From positions 1-64,000 of the forward strand of contig NZ_JBNAFU010000001.1 in assembly GCF_049800835.1 (NCBI RefSeq): a stretch of DNA of 64,000 bases, in the 5' to 3' direction. This stretch comes from Dinoroseobacter sp049800835. Lineage in GTDB: Bacteria; Pseudomonadota; Alphaproteobacteria; Rhodobacterales; Rhodobacteraceae. The translations under genes and the position numbers were made by a program. The notes under the pieces were generated by a model that worked only from the letters and a program-made list of their open reading frames with translations, was not told the DNA's origin and did no database searches. How positions within the stretch are numbered: the first letter of the stretch is position 1; the number at the start of each line of letters is the position of its first letter. Positions 44,808 through 51,858 of the stretch are shown piece by piece.

Positions 44808-45152
44808 TCATCGCCCGCGGCCTCCGCCCGGTCGGCCACCGGGGCGACTGGGACGCGTGGGCTTGTGCGTCGGCGGTCGCACGTTCGGGGGCTTTGCAAC
44901 GGGCGGTTTGGGTCTGTCCGGGCGCGCGGGTCTGTCGGGGCGACCCGGACGATTGTCCACATCGATGTCGATATTCACATTCCCGCCGTGGCGGTAATAG
45001 TCGTTCCAGTAGAACGGTGAATTGTACCCGTAGTTATAGCCGACACCGACGCCGACAGAGGTCACTTCGCAGCCGGCGACGGCACAGCAGATTACCACGG
45101 CACCGCCAAGTTTGACGACGCGGTTCGAAAGGGGCGTGCGCTTGGGTGTCAT
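44808..45152 (-). CDS. Small lipoprotein with Pro/Arg-rich tail
   Basis: A 114-residue predicted lipoprotein. Hydrophobic segment GGAVVICCAVAGC ends in a lipobox-like AVAGC (C28). The middle is Gly/Tyr/Asn rich (GVGVGYNYGYNSPFYWNDYY), and the tail is a low-complexity run of RPxRPDRP and PxKPP-like units, strongly basic. It may bind the wall, LPS or be surface exposed; no family recognised. Its ATG overlaps the stop of the preceding minus-strand gene (ATGA at 45149-45152), so the two are coupled. Confidence 0.65.
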   Translation of the reverse strand: MTPKRTPLSNRVVKLGGAVVICCAVAGCEVTSVGVGVGYNYGYNSPFYWNDYYRHGGNVNIDIDVDNRPGRPDRPARPDRPKPPVAKPPNVRPPTHKPTRPSRPGGRPGGGRGR

Positions 45153-45691
45153 CGGGCGGCCCTAACGCTGGCGAAGGTTTCGTTCAACTGCGCGACAAGG
45201 GCCGGGTCGGCACCCTGTTCGGCGATGCCCGCGACGATGCCGACATTCTGCCCCGGCAAGTCCAGAACGGCGATCGTGAACGCGATGTCACGACCGTCGC
45301 GACGCCCGGTTCCCTTGATCAGATGCGCGGCCATGCCGCCGATCCGACCGGGACCTGTCGAGGTGATCTCGGGCGTCGTCGTCAGGAATTGCCCGATCTC
45401 GGCCAGGTAGGCCCGTCCTTCGGCCACGGTTCGGATGCCCCGTGGCGAGAAAGCCCCGATCCATACGTCAGGCTCTACCGTCGGATGCGCCGACATGATC
45501 TGCGGCGCGGGGCGCGCGATATCCTCATCCGGCGGGGTGATCAGGCGCTCGCCCCCGGTTTTCAGGGTCCAGAAGTCCGGGATCAACATGGAGAAAAGCG
45601 TCCGCCCGTCCAGCACGTAGCTGGCACGGACGTCGGCGGCGACAGGGGTGGCCAGCGCAAGCGCGGCACACAAGGTCAGGGCACGTTTCAT
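45149..45691 (-). CDS. Secreted protein of unknown function
   Basis: A 180-residue protein with signal MKRALTLCAALALATPVAA, probably periplasmic. The mature part (SYVLDGRTLFSMLIPDFWTL) resembles small exported proteins with a DcrB/LpqN-like or photosystem-P-like fold; that link is weak. ATG 45691 gives the cleaner signal; ATG 45703 adds four residues; neither has a clear binding site. It is coupled to the lipoprotein gene by a 3-base overlap, suggesting a shared envelope role. Confidence 0.68.
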   Translation of the reverse strand: MKRALTLCAALALATPVAADVRASYVLDGRTLFSMLIPDFWTLKTGGERLITPPDEDIARPAPQIMSAHPTVEPDVWIGAFSPRGIRTVAEGRAYLAEIGQFLTTTPEITSTGPGRIGGMAAHLIKGTGRRDGRDIAFTIAVLDLPGQNVGIVAGIAEQGADPALVAQLNETFASVRAAR

Positions 45692-45747
45692 GGCCCGGAG
45701 CATCGGGGCAAAGCGCGCGCCGGGTCAAGCGTTGATTGCAGCGTGGA

Positions 45748-46077
45748 TCAATGGGTAATCGTGGATGAAAACAGATAGATAATGATCACGCCGCAGATGA
45801 TCATCCCCATGCCAAGCAGCGCCGGCAGGTCGAGTTTCTGGCCGAATACGACCCACCCGACCGTGCCGATCAGCACGATCCCAAGGCCCGACCATGTCGC
45901 GTAGACAAGGCCGAGGGGCAGGGATTTGAGGGTGAGCGACAGGAAATAGAAACTGGCGGAGTAGCTGGCAACCACGAGAACGGAAGGGCCGGTTCGGGTA
46001 AATTGCTGGCTGCCTTGCAATGCGGCGGTGCCGATCACCTCGGTCACGATTGCGCAGAACAGAAAGACGTAATGCAT
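45748..46077 (-). CDS. Small multidrug resistance (SMR) exporter
   Basis: A 109-residue four-helix proton antiporter of the EmrE/Sug family. E13 in the first helix (AIVTEVIGTAAL) is the essential membrane carboxylate equivalent to EmrE Glu14, and YATWSGLGIVLI is the second conserved helix. Expected to export quaternary ammonium compounds or guanidinium-like cations. No dimer-partner SMR gene is adjacent, so it may act alone. Confidence 0.92.
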   Translation of the reverse strand: MHYVFLFCAIVTEVIGTAALQGSQQFTRTGPSVLVVASYSASFYFLSLTLKSLPLGLVYATWSGLGIVLIGTVGWVVFGQKLDLPALLGMGMIICGVIIIYLFSSTITH

Positions 46078-46152
46078 GTTGGAAATCCGCGATCAGAGCA
46101 TGTGTCCGACCTACGCTCAATTCCAGGAGTTGGCCATCTAAATCATCGTGCG

Positions 46153-46881
46153 TCACCCCCCGCCGACGACCCACCCGACCACATAGGCGACTAGTGCGCA
46201 GGTGCCGCCGATCAGAAGTGTTTCGGCGATGCACCGCGCCATCCGTTCGCCCGTGACTGCGCCGCGAAGAATGCCCAGCGCCAGCAGGGCGAGCGAGGTG
46301 GCGATGACCGACTGGGCAAACAGTTCCGGCCGCGGGTCCGACAGGAAGTAGGGGACAAGGGGGATCGCGCCGAAAACGACAAAGGAGACAAAGGTGAAAA
46401 GTGCATTTCTGGCCGGGTTCGCATCGCTTGGGTTCGCCATGCCAAATTCATAGGACATCATGAAATCGGCCATCAGGCGCGGGTGTCTGGCCAGTTCCTG
46501 CGACAGGCGCTCGGCGTCTGCACCGGTCACACCGCGATGGGCCAGAAGGGCGATGACCTCCTGACGTTCGGCCTCCGGTTCGGTTTCGATCAGGTGAAGT
46601 TCCTGCGCCCGGGTGGCGTTGTAGACATCCCGCTCGGACCGTGATGACAGAAACTCCCCCAGGCCCATGGCGGTTGCATCGGCGAAAAGGTTCGCCAGAC
46701 CGAACAGGATAACCGCAAGCGCCCCGACCTGCGCGGCCCCCTCGGCCCCGGCACCGGTAAACCCGGCCACCACGGCAAAGGTCGTGACGATCCCGTCATT
46801 GCCGCCATAGACGATCTGGCGCACGTTTTCCTGAAGGCGGCCGATGCCGTGGACGTCGCGTCGGTGGGTCTCGATGTCCAT
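46153..46881 (-). CDS. VIT1/CCC1-family metal transporter
   Basis: A 242-residue membrane protein of the VIT1/CCC1 group, which moves iron or manganese. Motif VYGGNDGIVTTFAVVAG (first helix) and ATAMGLGEFLSSRSERD are family signatures. A cytoplasmic helical domain with many Glu residues (about 75-145), the metal-collecting part, is followed by three further helices. Likely exports surplus Fe or Mn to the periplasm in bacteria (inference from family). Confidence 0.88.
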   Translation of the reverse strand: MDIETHRRDVHGIGRLQENVRQIVYGGNDGIVTTFAVVAGFTGAGAEGAAQVGALAVILFGLANLFADATAMGLGEFLSSRSERDVYNATRAQELHLIETEPEAERQEVIALLAHRGVTGADAERLSQELARHPRLMADFMMSYEFGMANPSDANPARNALFTFVSFVVFGAIPLVPYFLSDPRPELFAQSVIATSLALLALGILRGAVTGERMARCIAETLLIGGTCALVAYVVGWVVGGG

Positions 46882-46937
46882 GGCGGTGTGTCGGTCCCTG
46901 TGCTGGCACTCAAGCTGGCTGGGATGCGGTTAGCGCA

Positions 46938-47171
46938 TCATGTCGTATCTGTCGCGGTTTTCGCCTGCGCCCGGACCTGCTCAAGGTATTTGCGGGCCCG
47001 CAACTCGGCCTGCCGCACGCGGACGGAGGTCAGGTAAGCTTCCTGCATGGTCGAGGAGGACGCGCCGAGTTGTTCGCCGACAAGGCGCACGAGTTGTTCG
47101 TCGCCAAGTTCCTCTGCCGCCGCGATCGTATCGCGGGCAAGGTCATCTGCAAGGTCTTCGATAACGCCCAT
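46938..47171 (-). CDS. Small helical protein of unknown function
   Basis: A 77-residue soluble, all-helical, charged protein (MGVIEDLADDLARDTIAAAE) with no membrane segment and no cysteine. It follows the alpha/beta hydrolase gene by 8 bases on the same strand, with GAGGCGC before its ATG, so it is likely in the same transcript. No family recognised with certainty. Confidence 0.68.
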   Translation of the reverse strand: MGVIEDLADDLARDTIAAAEELGDEQLVRLVGEQLGASSSTMQEAYLTSVRVRQAELRARKYLEQVRAQAKTATDTT

Positions 47172-47179
47172 GCTGCGCC

Positions 47180-47833
47180 TCAGCGACTGCTTTCGGTCAG
47201 GCGGCGGCGCACGTAGTCATCCACCGAACCGATCAAGGTTTCCATATGCGGGTCGCCGAAGAAGTGATCCGCCCCCTCGACTTCCTGATGGGTGATCGTG
47301 ATGCCCTTCTGCTCGTGCAGTTTGCGCACGAGGCCCTGCGTATCGGAGGGCGGCGCGACCCGGTCGGAAGAGCCGTTGATGATCAGGCCCGAAGACGGGC
47401 AGGGCGCGAGGAACGAGAAGTCATACATGTTTGCGGGCGGGCTGACAGAGATGAACCCGGTGATTTCGGGACGCCGCATCAGGAGCTGCATGCCGATCCA
47501 CGCTCCAAAGCTGAAGCCCGCGACCCAGCAGTGCTTGGAATTCGGGTTCATCGACTGCAGGTAATCAAGCGCGGAGGCCGCGTCCGACAACTCGCCCACG
47601 CCCTGGTCATACTCGCCCTGGCTGCGTCCGACGCCCCGGAAATTGAACCGCAGCACCGTGAAGCCCATGTTGTAGAACGCGTAATGCATGTTGTAGACGA
47701 CGCGGTTGTTCATCGTGCCGCCGAACTGCGGGTGCGGATGCAGGATGATCGCGATCGGGGCGTCTTTTTCTTTCTGCGGATGGTAACGCCCCTCGAGCCG
47801 GCCCTCCGGCCCCGGAAAAATCACTTCGGGCAT
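47180..47833 (-). CDS. Alpha/beta hydrolase
   Basis: A 217-residue cytoplasmic hydrolase. Oxyanion region ILHPHPQFGGTMNN, nucleophile elbow GFSFGAW (Ser), late acid in NGSSDRVAPP, and catalytic His in EGADHFFG. It matches the COG2945-type group, whose natural substrates are unknown. CGGAGACGAC precedes ATG 47833. Divergent from the iscR-suf operon across 177 bases, where an Irr-like site lies. Confidence 0.88.
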   Translation of the reverse strand: MPEVIFPGPEGRLEGRYHPQKEKDAPIAIILHPHPQFGGTMNNRVVYNMHYAFYNMGFTVLRFNFRGVGRSQGEYDQGVGELSDAASALDYLQSMNPNSKHCWVAGFSFGAWIGMQLLMRRPEITGFISVSPPANMYDFSFLAPCPSSGLIINGSSDRVAPPSDTQGLVRKLHEQKGITITHQEVEGADHFFGDPHMETLIGSVDDYVRRRLTESSR

Positions 47834-47874
47834 GTCGTCTCCGTCCCCTCTGACCGTCTTCTTTCCGGCAATTC

Positions 47875-47912
47875 TTGACGAAACTGCTCGGACAACCTAG
47901 AACCGTTCTAAA
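47875..47912 (+). promoter_or_regulatory. iscR-suf promoter with Irr-type iron control element
   Basis: TTGACG (47875-47880) and TAGAAC (47898-47903) at 17-base spacing form a likely promoter. CCTAGAA-CCG-TTCTAAA (47896-47912) is a palindrome matching the Irr/ICE consensus TTTAGAA-N3-TTCTAAA in 12 of 14 arm positions and covers the -10. Irr bound there would block transcription, fitting iron-dependent control of suf genes in alphaproteobacteria. Confidence 0.65.
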
Positions 47913-48010
47913 TTACGCGGTTATGCGCTCGGTCCCAACGAAGTAAGGAACCGGGCGGGCAACGTCAATGCGAGGGATGCGTTTGCCGCGCAGGCGCAGT
48001 GGGGGAATTC

Positions 48011-48469
48011 ATGAAACTGAGCACGAAGGGGCGCTATGCGATGGTTGCGCTGGCCGATCTGGCGGAGCATTCCACCGATCGTCTTGTCGCGCTTGGCGAG
48101 ATTGCAGAGCGGCAGGATATTTCACTCACGTATCTCGAACAGTTGTTCGTGAAACTGCGTCGCGCCAATCTCGTTGAAGCCGTGCGCGGCCCCGGGGGGG
48201 GATATCGGCTGGCCCGGTCGCCGGATGCGATCCGGGTATCGGATATCTTCGAGGCGGTGGATGAGACCATCAGCGCGATGCACACGGGTGCCGGCGCATC
48301 GGGCGGCAAGTCGGGCTCACGCGCGCAGTCAATGACCAACCGTCTGTGGGAAGGTCTTAGCGCGCATGTCTACGTGTTCCTGCACCAGACGCGATTGTCG
48401 GATGTGGTCGCCAACCAGTTGGCGCCATGCCCTGCGGTTCCCAACCTGTTCGCCATCGTTGACGAGTGA
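48011..48469 (+). CDS. iscR: Rrf2-family regulator IscR (atypical, one Cys)
   Basis: DNA-binding regulator of iron-sulfur assembly, 152 residues from ATG 48011 (GGGGGA upstream). The winged helix (MKLSTKGRYAMVALADLA, RGPGGGYRLAR) is standard. The cluster loop lacks the three cysteines of E. coli IscR; only C140 exists, with His at 91, 119 and 125. This matches the Rhodobacter-type IscR, reported to hold its cluster through one Cys and non-Cys ligands. First gene of the suf operon, so likely autoregulatory. Confidence 0.92.
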   Translation: MKLSTKGRYAMVALADLAEHSTDRLVALGEIAERQDISLTYLEQLFVKLRRANLVEAVRGPGGGYRLARSPDAIRVSDIFEAVDETISAMHTGAGASGGKSGSRAQSMTNRLWEGLSAHVYVFLHQTRLSDVVANQLAPCPAVPNLFAIVDE

Positions 48470-48471
48470 GC

Positions 48472-49518
48472 ATGGCGGGGCGCACCTATCTTGACTGGAA
48501 TGCCACCGCGCCGCTGCGCCCCGAGGCGCGCGACGCAATGGTGGCTGCGATGGATGTGGTCGGCAACCCGTCCTCCGTTCATGCGGAAGGGCGCGCCGCG
48601 AAAGCCATGATGGAAAAGGCGCGGGCTCAGATCCTGTCGGCCATGGGCGCCGATGATTGTGACCTCGTTTTCGTCTCCGGCGCAACTGAAGGGGCCGCCT
48701 TGGCCTGTGCAGGCCGCGCGCTGCACTGCGCCGAGATCGAACATGACGCGGTTCTGGGGCAATGCACCGTTGACCTGCCTGTCAATGCGCGCGGCCACGT
48801 TACCGTCACAGACCCGGCGAAGACGGCACTTCAGGCGGCGAACTCCGAAACCGGTATCCTCCAGACGCTGCCAGAGGGGCTGGCGCTGGTGGATTTCACG
48901 CAAGCTTTCGGCAAGATTCCCGTGGCGTTTTCGTGGTCCGGGGCGCAGATGGGGCTGATCTCGGCCCACAAGATTGGCGGACCGAAGGGCATCGGGGCAG
49001 TAATCCTGAGGCGTGGAGTCGATTTATCAGCCCAGATCACCGGCGGCGGCCAGGAAATGGGGTGGCGGTCCGGAACAGAAAACCTGATTGGAATCATGGG
49101 GTTTGCTGCGGCAGCTCAGGCTGCACAGCAGGACCTGTCCGATGGGCTTTGGGATGAAGTTGCTGAAATTAGAAAAATTCTAGAATTGGCTCTTCACTCC
49201 GACGGCCAACAGACTATTTTTGTCGGGAAAGACTCAGATCGTTTGCCGAACACGCTGAACATCGTGAACCCCGGTTGGAAGGGCGAAACGCAGGTGATGC
49301 AGATGGATCTGGCCGGTTTCGCGGTGAGTGCGGGGTCCGCCTGTTCCAGTGGCAAGGTGCGCACCAGTCGGGTGCTTGCGGCGATGGGGTTTGATGCGGT
49401 GGATGCCGGGTCGGCCCTGCGGGTGTCGCTGGGGCCGCGGGTGACAGAAGACGAGGTGCTGCGCTTTGCCGAAGCGTGGATCAAGGCCAGAGACCGGCAC
49501 GCGGCGCGTGCTGCGTAG
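48472..49518 (+). CDS. Cysteine desulfurase (IscS/NifS-like)
   Basis: PLP enzyme that takes sulfur from cysteine, 348 residues from ATG 48472; a GTG at 48466 overlapping the iscR stop is the alternative. PLP Lys K167 in SAHKIGGPKG and active Cys C291 in SAGSACSSGK on the long IscS-type loop. Shorter than E. coli IscS (404). Second desulfurase in the operon besides SufS. A stretch near 49165-49195 is unusually AT rich. Confidence 0.92.
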   Translation: MAGRTYLDWNATAPLRPEARDAMVAAMDVVGNPSSVHAEGRAAKAMMEKARAQILSAMGADDCDLVFVSGATEGAALACAGRALHCAEIEHDAVLGQCTVDLPVNARGHVTVTDPAKTALQAANSETGILQTLPEGLALVDFTQAFGKIPVAFSWSGAQMGLISAHKIGGPKGIGAVILRRGVDLSAQITGGGQEMGWRSGTENLIGIMGFAAAAQAAQQDLSDGLWDEVAEIRKILELALHSDGQQTIFVGKDSDRLPNTLNIVNPGWKGETQVMQMDLAGFAVSAGSACSSGKVRTSRVLAAMGFDAVDAGSALRVSLGPRVTEDEVLRFAEAWIKARDRHAARAA

Positions 49519-49599
49519 CGAGAACGACCAAAGGATAGCCTGTCTCAAGACGGCACGGCGAAACAGAGCCCTGCATGGGCCAACAACAAGGGTGAAGCC

Positions 49600-51111
49600 A
49601 TGAACGCACTGAACGAGGTTGAAGTCCGCGAAGGGGTTGATCGCGAGACGGTTGAGACAGTTCAGAATGTCGGCGGCGCGTACAAGTACGGCTGGAATAC
49701 CGAGATCGAGATGGAATACGCCCCCAAGGGCGTGAACCCCGATATCGTGCGGCTTATCTCCGAAAAGAACGAAGAGCCCGAGTGGATGACCGAATGGCGT
49801 CTGCAGGCGTTCGCGCGGTGGGAAAAGATGACCGAGCCGAAATGGGCAATGGTCAACTATCACGACATCGATTTTCAGGATCAGTACTATTACGCTCGCC
49901 CCAAGAGCATGATCGAAAAGCCCAAGTCGCTGGATGAGGTGGACCCGAAACTGCTGGAAACCTACAAAAAGCTGGGCATTCCATTGAAAGAGCAGGCGTT
50001 GCTGGCCGGGGTCGAGGCTCCGGAGGAAGAACGCAAGGTTGCCGTGGATGCGGTTTTTGACAGCGTATCGGTCGGAACGACCTTTCAGGAAGAGCTGAAA
50101 AAGGCCGGTGTGATCTTCTGCTCCATTTCGGAAGCGATCAAGGAACACCCCGAACTGGTCAAGAAGTACCTCGGGTCGGTCGTGCCCGTGTCCGACAATT
50201 TCTACGCAACGCTGAACTCTGCCGTGTTCTCGGATGGCTCTTTCGTCTACGTGCCGCCGGGCGTACGCTGCCCGATGGAACTGAGCACCTATTTCCGCAT
50301 CAACGCGGAGAACACCGGCCAGTTCGAACGCACGCTGATCATCGCCGACAAGGGCAGCTACGTGTCGTATCTTGAGGGCTGCACGGCGCCTCAGCGCGAT
50401 GTGGCGCAACTGCACGCCGCGGTGGTGGAGATCATCATCGAAGAAGATGCGGAGGTGAAGTATTCGACCGTGCAGAACTGGTATCCGGGTGACGAGAACG
50501 GCGTCGGCGGGATCTACAACTTCGTCACCAAGCGCGCCGATTGCCGCGGCGACCGGGCCAAGGTGATGTGGACGCAGGTCGAAACCGGATCCGCCGTGAC
50601 ATGGAAGTACCCGTCCTGCATCCTGCGCGGCGATGAGAGCCAGGGTGAGTTCTATTCCATTGCCATCGCCAACAACCACCAGCAGGCCGACACCGGCACC
50701 AAGATGGTGCATCTGGGCAAGAACACGAAGTCGCGCATCGTCTCCAAGGGGATCAGCGCGGGCGTGGCGCAGAACACCTATCGCGGTCTTGTGTCCATGC
50801 ACCCCAAGGCCAAGAACGGGCGCAACTATACCCAGTGCGACAGTCTTCTGATCGGCGACAAATGCGGGGCGCACACCGTGCCGTATATCGAGGTCAAGAA
50901 CAACTCGAGCCGGGTGGAGCACGAGGCAACCACGTCGAAGGTGGATGACGATCAGCTTTTCTACTGCCGCCAGCGCGGCATGGATGAGGAAGAAGCCGTC
51001 GCGCTCGTGGTCAACGGGTTCTGCAAGGAAGTCTTGCAGGCTTTGCCGATGGAGTTTGCGATGGAAGCCCAACAGCTGGTTGCCATCAGCCTCGAAGGGT
51101 CTGTGGGTTAA
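49600..51111 (+). CDS. sufB: Fe-S scaffold subunit SufB
   Basis: Core subunit of the SufBC2D scaffold on which clusters are built, 503 residues. Motifs: MEYAPKGVNPDIVRLISEKN, RCPMELSTYFRINAENTGQF, YVSYLEGCTAP containing the conserved Cys, and EHEATTSKVDDDQLFYCRQR. The 81-base gap after the desulfurase gene carries GGGTGAAGCC as binding site. Unlike the usual sufBCD order, sufC is separated from it by four or five extra small genes. Confidence 0.96.
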   Translation: MNALNEVEVREGVDRETVETVQNVGGAYKYGWNTEIEMEYAPKGVNPDIVRLISEKNEEPEWMTEWRLQAFARWEKMTEPKWAMVNYHDIDFQDQYYYARPKSMIEKPKSLDEVDPKLLETYKKLGIPLKEQALLAGVEAPEEERKVAVDAVFDSVSVGTTFQEELKKAGVIFCSISEAIKEHPELVKKYLGSVVPVSDNFYATLNSAVFSDGSFVYVPPGVRCPMELSTYFRINAENTGQFERTLIIADKGSYVSYLEGCTAPQRDVAQLHAAVVEIIIEEDAEVKYSTVQNWYPGDENGVGGIYNFVTKRADCRGDRAKVMWTQVETGSAVTWKYPSCILRGDESQGEFYSIAIANNHQQADTGTKMVHLGKNTKSRIVSKGISAGVAQNTYRGLVSMHPKAKNGRNYTQCDSLLIGDKCGAHTVPYIEVKNNSSRVEHEATTSKVDDDQLFYCRQRGMDEEEAVALVVNGFCKEVLQALPMEFAMEAQQLVAISLEGSVG

Positions 51112-51138
51112 ACCCCGCAACCAACCGGAGCACCAACC

Positions 51139-51342
51139 GTGACCGACGATGCGCAGAAACCAACGGGCGGCGGGCGCCCCAAGTGGTACGTGCCCCTGGC
51201 TTTCGCCGTGGCGTTTACGTTGTCGTTCATCCTGGCTGAGGTGATGGGCCCGGTCGGCGCGGTCGTCGGGCTTGGCATCGGGTCGGTGCTGGGCTGGGCT
51301 GGGGCGAAGTGGATTTATCCCGTGGACCGCGAGGACGCATGA
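51139..51342 (+). CDS. Small two-helix membrane protein in suf operon (1)
   Basis: A 67-residue protein from GTG 51139 (GGAGCACC upstream). The N-terminal polar part KPTGGGRPKWYVP leads into two helices (about 18-34 and 40-57), ending KWIYPVDREDA. Its stop overlaps the next ATG (ATGA at 51339). Function unknown; similar small proteins sit between sufB and sufC in other Rhodobacterales. Confidence 0.7.
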   Translation: MTDDAQKPTGGGRPKWYVPLAFAVAFTLSFILAEVMGPVGAVVGLGIGSVLGWAGAKWIYPVDREDA

Positions 51343-51539
51343 ACGTCAAGTGGCTGATTACCCCCGGCGAGCCGCGCGGACCCTGGGCCATCATGACGGC
51401 TCTGATGACGTTTGGCCTCATGACGGTGACAGCGCCGCTCTGGCAGGCTGGAGGACCGATCGTTGCGGCGATCGCGGCGGTGTTTGCCGTTGGTCTGTCG
51501 TCGGTCCTGTCCAAGATCGTGCTGGAGACGCGCAACTGA
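51339..51539 (+). CDS. Small two-helix membrane protein in suf operon (2)
   Basis: A 66-residue protein: MNVKWLITPGEPRGPWAIMT then two helices (about 17-34 and 37-60). It starts inside the previous stop (ATGA) and its TGA overlaps the ATG at 51539. Same size and topology as the gene before it, though the sequences are not clearly alike. Function unknown. Confidence 0.68.
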   Translation: MNVKWLITPGEPRGPWAIMTALMTFGLMTVTAPLWQAGGPIVAAIAAVFAVGLSSVLSKIVLETRN

Positions 51540-51661
51540 TGCGTTCCCCGGATTTACCCGTGTTCGGACATGCCCCGGACGAATACGGCTCATCGGTGCT
51601 GCGGCACCACACATCGAGGCGCGGGATGCCGCGCACCATCAGGGAAGGAAGACCTACATGA
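51539..51661 (+). CDS. Possible 40-residue micro-protein in suf operon
   Basis: ATG 51539 overlaps the previous stop (TGATG) and its TGA overlaps the next start (ACATGA at 51657-51661). The peptide begins MRSPDLPVFGHAPDEYG and ends in a basic RRGMPRTIREGRPT; it has no membrane segment. The double overlap supports translation, but the ribosome binding site of the next gene lies inside it and such a short frame could be chance. It would fill an otherwise 118-base gap. Confidence 0.35.
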   Translation: MRSPDLPVFGHAPDEYGSSVLRHHTSRRGMPRTIREGRPT

Positions 51662-51858
51662 GCTGGCTTTATCGGGGCGGATATATCGCGGCACTGACAG
51701 TTGTGGCCATTGTCTGCATCTTTGCACCGCAAATTTTCGGCGTCTCGCCCGAGAACTTCGGACCGCTGAAAAAGTTCATCTGGACCGGCGGCCTGATCGG
51801 CATCGTCTGGTTCGGGCATGAAATGCACTACGCTTCCAGGAAAGGCCGCTCTGCGTGA
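51658..51858 (+). CDS. Small membrane protein in suf operon (3)
   Basis: A 66-residue protein from ATG 51658, with AGGGAAGGAAG upstream. Two hydrophobic segments (about 6-24 and 41-58), ending GHEMHYASRKGRSA. Its stop overlaps the GTG of the YbjQ-FkbM gene (GTGA at 51855). Function unknown; coupling on both sides ties it to the suf transcript. Confidence 0.7.
   Translation: MSWLYRGGYIAALTVVAIVCIFAPQIFGVSPENFGPLKKFIWTGGLIGIVWFGHEMHYASRKGRSA

Noticed and set aside
49234..51120. 628-codon minus-strand open frame
   Set aside because: Antisense to sufB and the end of the desulfurase gene.
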